Assembly (NCBI GenBank): GCA_000432335.1
Contig: HF995382.1
Coordinates: forward strand, 32,874 to 59,121
Reading direction: 5' to 3'
DNA from: Firmicutes bacterium CAG:646
Lineage (GTDB): Bacteria > Bacillota > Clostridia > Lachnospirales > Lachnospiraceae
DNA length: 26,248 nucleotides
The notes beneath the pieces are model-generated. The model was not told the origin of the DNA. It saw nothing but the letters and a program-made list of their open reading frames with translations, and did not search any database. How positions within the stretch are numbered: position 1 is the first letter of the stretch; each line of letters opens with the position of its first letter. Shown here one piece after another: positions 22,078 to 26,248 of this stretch. The position numbers and the translations under genes are program-made.

Positions 22078-25000
22078 ATGGCTTTACAGTTTGTGATCGG
22101 AAACGCCGGTGCGGGAAAATCGCACCGGCTGTTTCAGCATATTATCCGGGAGGCGGACTGCCGCCCGGATAAAAAATATCTGGTGATCGTGCCGGAACAG
22201 TTTACCATGCAGACCCAGAAAAAACTGGTGACGCTAAGTCTCCGAGGGGGGATTTTGAATATTGATGTTTTGAGCTTTCAAAGATTGGCTCTCCGGGTTC
22301 TGGAGGAGACGGGAGGAAACCCGTATCCGGTGTTGGAAGAGACGGGAAAGACGCTGGTATTGCAGCGGGTAATTCAGGAACAGGAAAAAAATCTGGGCGT
22401 TTTATCCGGAAGTCTGAAAAAACAGGGAACGATCCAGGAAATGAAATCGCTGGTTTCTGAGCTGATCCAGTATGATATTTCACCAAAGCAGGTGCAGCAG
22501 ATGAAGGAAAGAGCCGAGGAAAATCCGTTGTTATCTACAAAGCTTCAGGATGTGGGGCTGATTTATCAGGCTTTTGAGGATTATCTGGGAGAGCGGTATA
22601 TCACTGGGGAGGAGGTTCTGGATATTTTATACGACAGGCTGGAGGAGTCTGTTCTGATGAAAAATTGTCAGGTGATACTGGACGGATTTACGGGATTTAC
22701 ACCTTTACAGAATAAAGTTATGAGAAAAATTCTCAAACTTGCAGAAACCGTATGGGTCACGGTGACATTGGATGAGAAAGTTCCACGGGAACGGCTGAAG
22801 AGTCCGCAGAATCTGTTTCATATGAGCGGGCTGATGATGGAACGATTGGTGAGGACGGCGGCTGAAGAGGGCGTGGAAATAGCGGAAGACGTTCTGATTC
22901 AGGAAGGAGAAGAGAGCAGGTTTTCCGGAAAGCCTGCGCTTAAGTTTTTGGAACGGCATATGTTTCGTTATGGAAAAGCCCAGTATGAAAAGGAGCAGGA
23001 GGAGATTCAGATCTTTTCGGCGGCAACGCCCCGACAGGAGATGGAAGAGATTGCCAGAAGGATGCGGATGCTGGTGCGTACCAGAGGATTTCGGTATGGC
23101 GATTTTGCGGTGATCACCGGAGATCTTCCTACTTACGGTGTTTATGCCCGGCAGGTGTTGGGGAAACTGGGAATTCCTTATTTTATAGACGAAAAGCATT
23201 CTATTCTGATGAATCCTTTCGTAGAGTATCTCCGGGCGGCGATGAATCTGCTTGCAGAAAAATTCAGCTACGAGAGCGTATTTCGCTATCTGCGGTGCGG
23301 TATGAGCGATCTTACTGCCAGGGAAACGGATCTTCTGGAAAATTACTGTCTGGCAGTGGGCGTTCGGGGATGGAAATGGTGGAAAGAATACTGGGTGCGC
23401 CGCTATCGTGGGATGGAAGAGGGCAGTATCGAGGAAGTGAATCAGATTCGGGAAAAACTGGTGGAAGAGCTGGAGGAATTTGCGGAGAGGATGGCAGAGA
23501 AGAACCTTACCGTGGAAGAACGAACCAGAATTTTGTATGCCTTTATCTGCCGTGGAAAGATTCAGGAGAAGCTCAAAGAGAAAGAACATCAGTTTGAAGT
23601 TTTTGGGGAGGCAGCTCTTGCCCGGGAGTACGATCAGATTTATGAGATTATCATGAATCTGCTGGATAAGATGGTACAGGTTCTTGGCGATGAGAAAATT
23701 TCTCTTGCAGATTATCAGCAGCTTCTGGAAGCAGGATTTCAGGAGGCGCAAGTGGCGATCATCCCGCCCACGGCGGATCAGGTTCTGGTGGGAGATGTGG
23801 AACGAACAAGGCTCAATGATGTGAAGGTGCTGTTTCTTGCGGGAACCAATGATACGGTGATTCCCCGGAGAAAAGGCAGCGGCGGTATTCTTTCAGAGGT
23901 AGACAGAGAGTATCTGGAGAATTGTCAGGTGGAGCTTGCCCCTACCGCCAGAGAAGCCATGTATATTCAAAAATTTTACCTGTATCTGAATATGACGAAA
24001 CCTTCCAGTCATCTGATTTTGTCTTATGCCAGAACGGGAGGTCAGGGACAGGCGTATCTGATTCCCATGTTGTGCCGTTTCTTTCCGAAACTGGAGATCG
24101 CAGAAGAAAAGGGGAAGGAAATTTCTATGGCGGAAGATCCTAGACAGGGAGTAGAACCCCTTTTGGATGGTCTGCAGCTTTCCAGAGAGGAGGAACCTTC
24201 CGTGGAGTGGAAGGAATTGCTGGGGTGGTATATGAAGCAGCCCCGTTGGAAGGAGCAGTGCATCCAGTGGATGGAGGCAGCTTTTCGACAGAAGCATCCC
24301 GATACGCTGGGAAAAAGTGTGGCGCGGGCGTTGTATGGAACAGAACTGGAGAACAGCGCTACGGAATTAGAAAAATTTTCTGCCTGTGCATTCGCCCATT
24401 TTCTTCAATACGGTCTGGGAATTTCCGAGCGGCAGGAGTATGAATTTAAGGCGATGGATATGGGAAATGTGATCCATCAGGCGTTGGAACAGTTTTCTAA
24501 AAATCTGAAAAAATATCGGCTGTCGTGGAAAAATCTCACGAAGGAGCAGCGGGAAAATCTCATTGACGAAAGCGTGGAGGAAATGATCCACGATTACGGA
24601 AACACAATTCTGGAAAGCAGCGCCAGAAACCGCTATATGATCGTTCGGCTGAAACGGATTTTGCGGCGGACGGTGTGGGCGCTTCAGGAGCAGTTGAAAA
24701 CAGGAAAATATGAACCTGGCAGGTTTGAAATCTCTTTTTCCATGGAGGAACAGCTGGAAGCCATTAATTTTCATTTGTCAGAGGATGAAAAACTGCGGCT
24801 GCGGGGAAGAATCGATCGGACAGACCGTTATGAGGAAGAGGATAAAATCTATGTAAAGGTAATTGATTATAAATCGGGAAATACTTCCATGGATCTGATT
24901 GCCCTTTACCATGGGCTGCAGCTGCAGTTGGTGGTTTATCTGAATGCGGCGTTGGAGATTGAGCAGAGAGAACATCCGGAAAAACAGGTGGAACCGGCAG

Positions 25001-25476
25001 GGATTTTCTATTATCGTGTAAAGGATCCACTGACGGAAGGAAGTCCCGATGAGGAAGAAGAGAAAATTTCTCAGAGGATTCTTCAGGAATTAAAGGTTAA
25101 CGGTCTGATTCGATCAGAGAAGAAGATTATTCAGGATATGGACGAGACGTTGGAACCAGGAAAAAAATCACTGGTGATCCCAGTGGGATATAATAAGGAC
25201 GGCAGTCTTTCCAGCCATTCGCAGGTTGCCAGCAAAGAACAGTTTCAGGCGCTTTCCGGGTATGTGAATGAAAAGATCCGCACCATTGGGAAGAAGATTC
25301 TGGCAGGAGACGTGCAGGTGAATCCCTATAAAATGCGAAAAAAGAGCGCCTGTGATTATTGTAGTTATAAAGGGATCTGCGGCTTTGACGAGAGGATTCC
25401 CGGTTATCAATACCGAAGGCTTCCTCTGTTCGATGATGAGGAGTTGTGGAAAAAGCTGAGAGGGGAGGAAACGTAA
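22078..25476 (+). CDS. addB: AddB subunit of the AddAB helicase-nuclease
   Basis: AddB pairs with AddA to process double-strand breaks and recognise Chi. The 1132-residue protein is full length. Its Walker A GNAGAGKS lies at 8-15. The PD-(D/E)XK nuclease core shows RIDRTDRY and VIDYKSG with Asp930 and Lys932. The iron-sulfur cysteines are Cys770 and Cys1092, Cys1095, Cys1101, with the same 3-and-6 spacing known from Bacillus subtilis AddB. addA begins immediately after the stop, giving the usual addB-addA order. It probably uses the promoter of the radical SAM gene or one ahead of it. Confidence 0.97.
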   Translation: MALQFVIGNAGAGKSHRLFQHIIREADCRPDKKYLVIVPEQFTMQTQKKLVTLSLRGGILNIDVLSFQRLALRVLEETGGNPYPVLEETGKTLVLQRVIQEQEKNLGVLSGSLKKQGTIQEMKSLVSELIQYDISPKQVQQMKERAEENPLLSTKLQDVGLIYQAFEDYLGERYITGEEVLDILYDRLEESVLMKNCQVILDGFTGFTPLQNKVMRKILKLAETVWVTVTLDEKVPRERLKSPQNLFHMSGLMMERLVRTAAEEGVEIAEDVLIQEGEESRFSGKPALKFLERHMFRYGKAQYEKEQEEIQIFSAATPRQEMEEIARRMRMLVRTRGFRYGDFAVITGDLPTYGVYARQVLGKLGIPYFIDEKHSILMNPFVEYLRAAMNLLAEKFSYESVFRYLRCGMSDLTARETDLLENYCLAVGVRGWKWWKEYWVRRYRGMEEGSIEEVNQIREKLVEELEEFAERMAEKNLTVEERTRILYAFICRGKIQEKLKEKEHQFEVFGEAALAREYDQIYEIIMNLLDKMVQVLGDEKISLADYQQLLEAGFQEAQVAIIPPTADQVLVGDVERTRLNDVKVLFLAGTNDTVIPRRKGSGGILSEVDREYLENCQVELAPTAREAMYIQKFYLYLNMTKPSSHLILSYARTGGQGQAYLIPMLCRFFPKLEIAEEKGKEISMAEDPRQGVEPLLDGLQLSREEEPSVEWKELLGWYMKQPRWKEQCIQWMEAAFRQKHPDTLGKSVARALYGTELENSATELEKFSACAFAHFLQYGLGISERQEYEFKAMDMGNVIHQALEQFSKNLKKYRLSWKNLTKEQRENLIDESVEEMIHDYGNTILESSARNRYMIVRLKRILRRTVWALQEQLKTGKYEPGRFEISFSMEEQLEAINFHLSEDEKLRLRGRIDRTDRYEEEDKIYVKVIDYKSGNTSMDLIALYHGLQLQLVVYLNAALEIEQREHPEKQVEPAGIFYYRVKDPLTEGSPDEEEEKISQRILQELKVNGLIRSEKKIIQDMDETLEPGKKSLVIPVGYNKDGSLSSHSQVASKEQFQALSGYVNEKIRTIGKKILAGDVQVNPYKMRKKSACDYCSYKGICGFDERIPGYQYRRLPLFDDEELWKKLRGEET

Positions 25477-26248
25477 ATGGGAATGAGCTGGACCAGAGAA
25501 CAGCAGCAGGTGATCGAACTTCAGGACAGGAATATTTTGGTGAGCGCCGCCGCTGGTTCCGGTAAAACGGCGGTCTTGGTGGAACGTATCTTGCATAAGA
25601 TGACACGGAAGGAAAATCCGGTGGATATTGACCGGCTGCTAATCGTGACCTTTACCAGGGCAGCGGCGGGAGAAATGCGGGAGCGTCTCACTGAGGCGAT
25701 AGAAAAGCGTCTGGAAGAGGAACCGGACAATGAACACCTGCAACGGCAGGAGACTTTGATCCACAATGCCCAGATCAATACGATCGACGGTTTCTGCGCA
25801 TATGTGATACGAAATTATTTTCATACGATTGATCTGGATCCGGGATATCGTACGGCAAATGAGGGAGAGCTGAAGCTGCTGAAAAATGACGTGGCGAAAG
25901 AATTGCTGGAAGAGCATTACGGAGAAGCAGATGCAGATTTTGAACATTTTGTGGAAATCTTTGCCACGGGAAAGACGGACGAGGGGATTATTGATCTGAT
26001 TCTGAAATTATATGAGTTTGCTATGAGTAATCCGTGGCCCCAGGAGTGGCTGGATAGCTGTCTGGAACCGTACGAGGCGGAGTCATTTGAAGCATTTTCA
26101 TCAAGTTTGTGGATGAAAAAATTGTGGGAGGATGTACGGCGCGCACTTTCTCAGGGGGTGGAGCTGCAGGCGGAAAACAGGCGTCTGATCTGCGAGCCGG
26201 ACGGACCTTTTCTTTATGAAGAGGCGGTGGAGGCGGACGGAGAGATTC
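25477..26248 (+). CDS. addA: AddA subunit of the AddAB helicase-nuclease (3' end missing)
   Basis: AddA supplies the UvrD-like helicase motor and one nuclease of AddAB. About 257 codons are present and the frame leaves the window, of a usual 1,200 or so. It starts MGMSWTREQQQVIE with the Q motif, then Walker A SAAAGSGKTAVLVER, and the helicase segments LLIVTFTRAAAGEMRERL and INTIDGFCAYVIRNYF. The ATG at 25477 abuts the addB stop, with GGGGAGG 8 bases upstream. A second in-frame ATG lies two codons later. The two genes are translationally coupled. Confidence 0.95.
   Translation, partial: MGMSWTREQQQVIELQDRNILVSAAAGSGKTAVLVERILHKMTRKENPVDIDRLLIVTFTRAAAGEMRERLTEAIEKRLEEEPDNEHLQRQETLIHNAQINTIDGFCAYVIRNYFHTIDLDPGYRTANEGELKLLKNDVAKELLEEHYGEADADFEHFVEIFATGKTDEGIIDLILKLYEFAMSNPWPQEWLDSCLEPYEAESFEAFSSSLWMKKLWEDVRRALSQGVELQAENRRLICEPDGPFLYEEAVEADGEI

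Noticed and set aside
22705..23751. Long minus-strand frame opposite addB
   Set aside because: Composition and lack of motifs mark it as antisense shadow of addB.

Overview
The window is chromosomal DNA of a low-to-mid GC, Gram-positive Clostridia, most likely a Lachnospiraceae member (Blautia / Dorea / Mediterraneibacter-like). The basis is gene content and order: mreB-recD2-comF, cdaA-cdaR with an HPr gene, AddAB instead of RecBCD, an rlmCD-type methyltransferase without a TRAM domain, strong AGGAGG-type ribosome binding sites and sigma-A promoters. This placement comes from reading proteins, not from a database search. Almost all of it is housekeeping, densely packed and mostly on the + strand.

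Layout. (1) 1-3787: 3' end of mreB, then recD2 and comF, spaced as one operon. (2) 3806-7970: a promoter, two uncharacterised membrane proteins, cdaA (c-di-AMP synthase), its partner cdaR and an HPr gene. This operon ends at a symmetric terminator shared with a convergent lipoprotein gene (7985-8965, minus). (3) 8966-9311: a gene-free stretch with two divergent promoters and a compact fold of four helices (9110-9281), the most striking non-coding structure here, followed by rlmCD. (4) 10461-11330: an accessory scar holding a 5'-truncated DUF3990 gene, an intact DUF3791 gene, a small unknown ORF and a frameshifted remnant. (5) 11329-14963: a membrane-anchored coiled-coil protein with a His/Cys tail, a TetR regulator, a minus-strand Na+:alanine symporter and a divergent YitT-family protein. 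(6) 14965-16110: lgt with its own promoter, then a second gene-free stretch with an imperfect-inverted-repeat, multi-hairpin element (15838-16001), a terminator and the next promoter. (7) 16143-20629: methyltransferase, hslO (Hsp33), nadE and an acyltransferase-like protein. (8) 20619-21065: a minus-strand, membrane-anchored FMN-binding-like protein. (9) 21167-26248: a radical SAM protein, addB and the start of addA, which leaves the window.

How it fits together. The central operon would make and control c-di-AMP, and its two leading membrane proteins are candidate partners. RecD2 and AddAB handle DNA ends and recombination, and ComF is usually tied to DNA uptake. Lgt in this window would lipidate proteins such as the lipoprotein at 7985-8965. 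The best candidates for undescribed biology are the two structured intergenic elements, the unknown membrane pair in front of cdaA and the truncated DUF3990/DUF3791 module. No CRISPR array, tRNA, rRNA, transposase or intact mobile element was seen.
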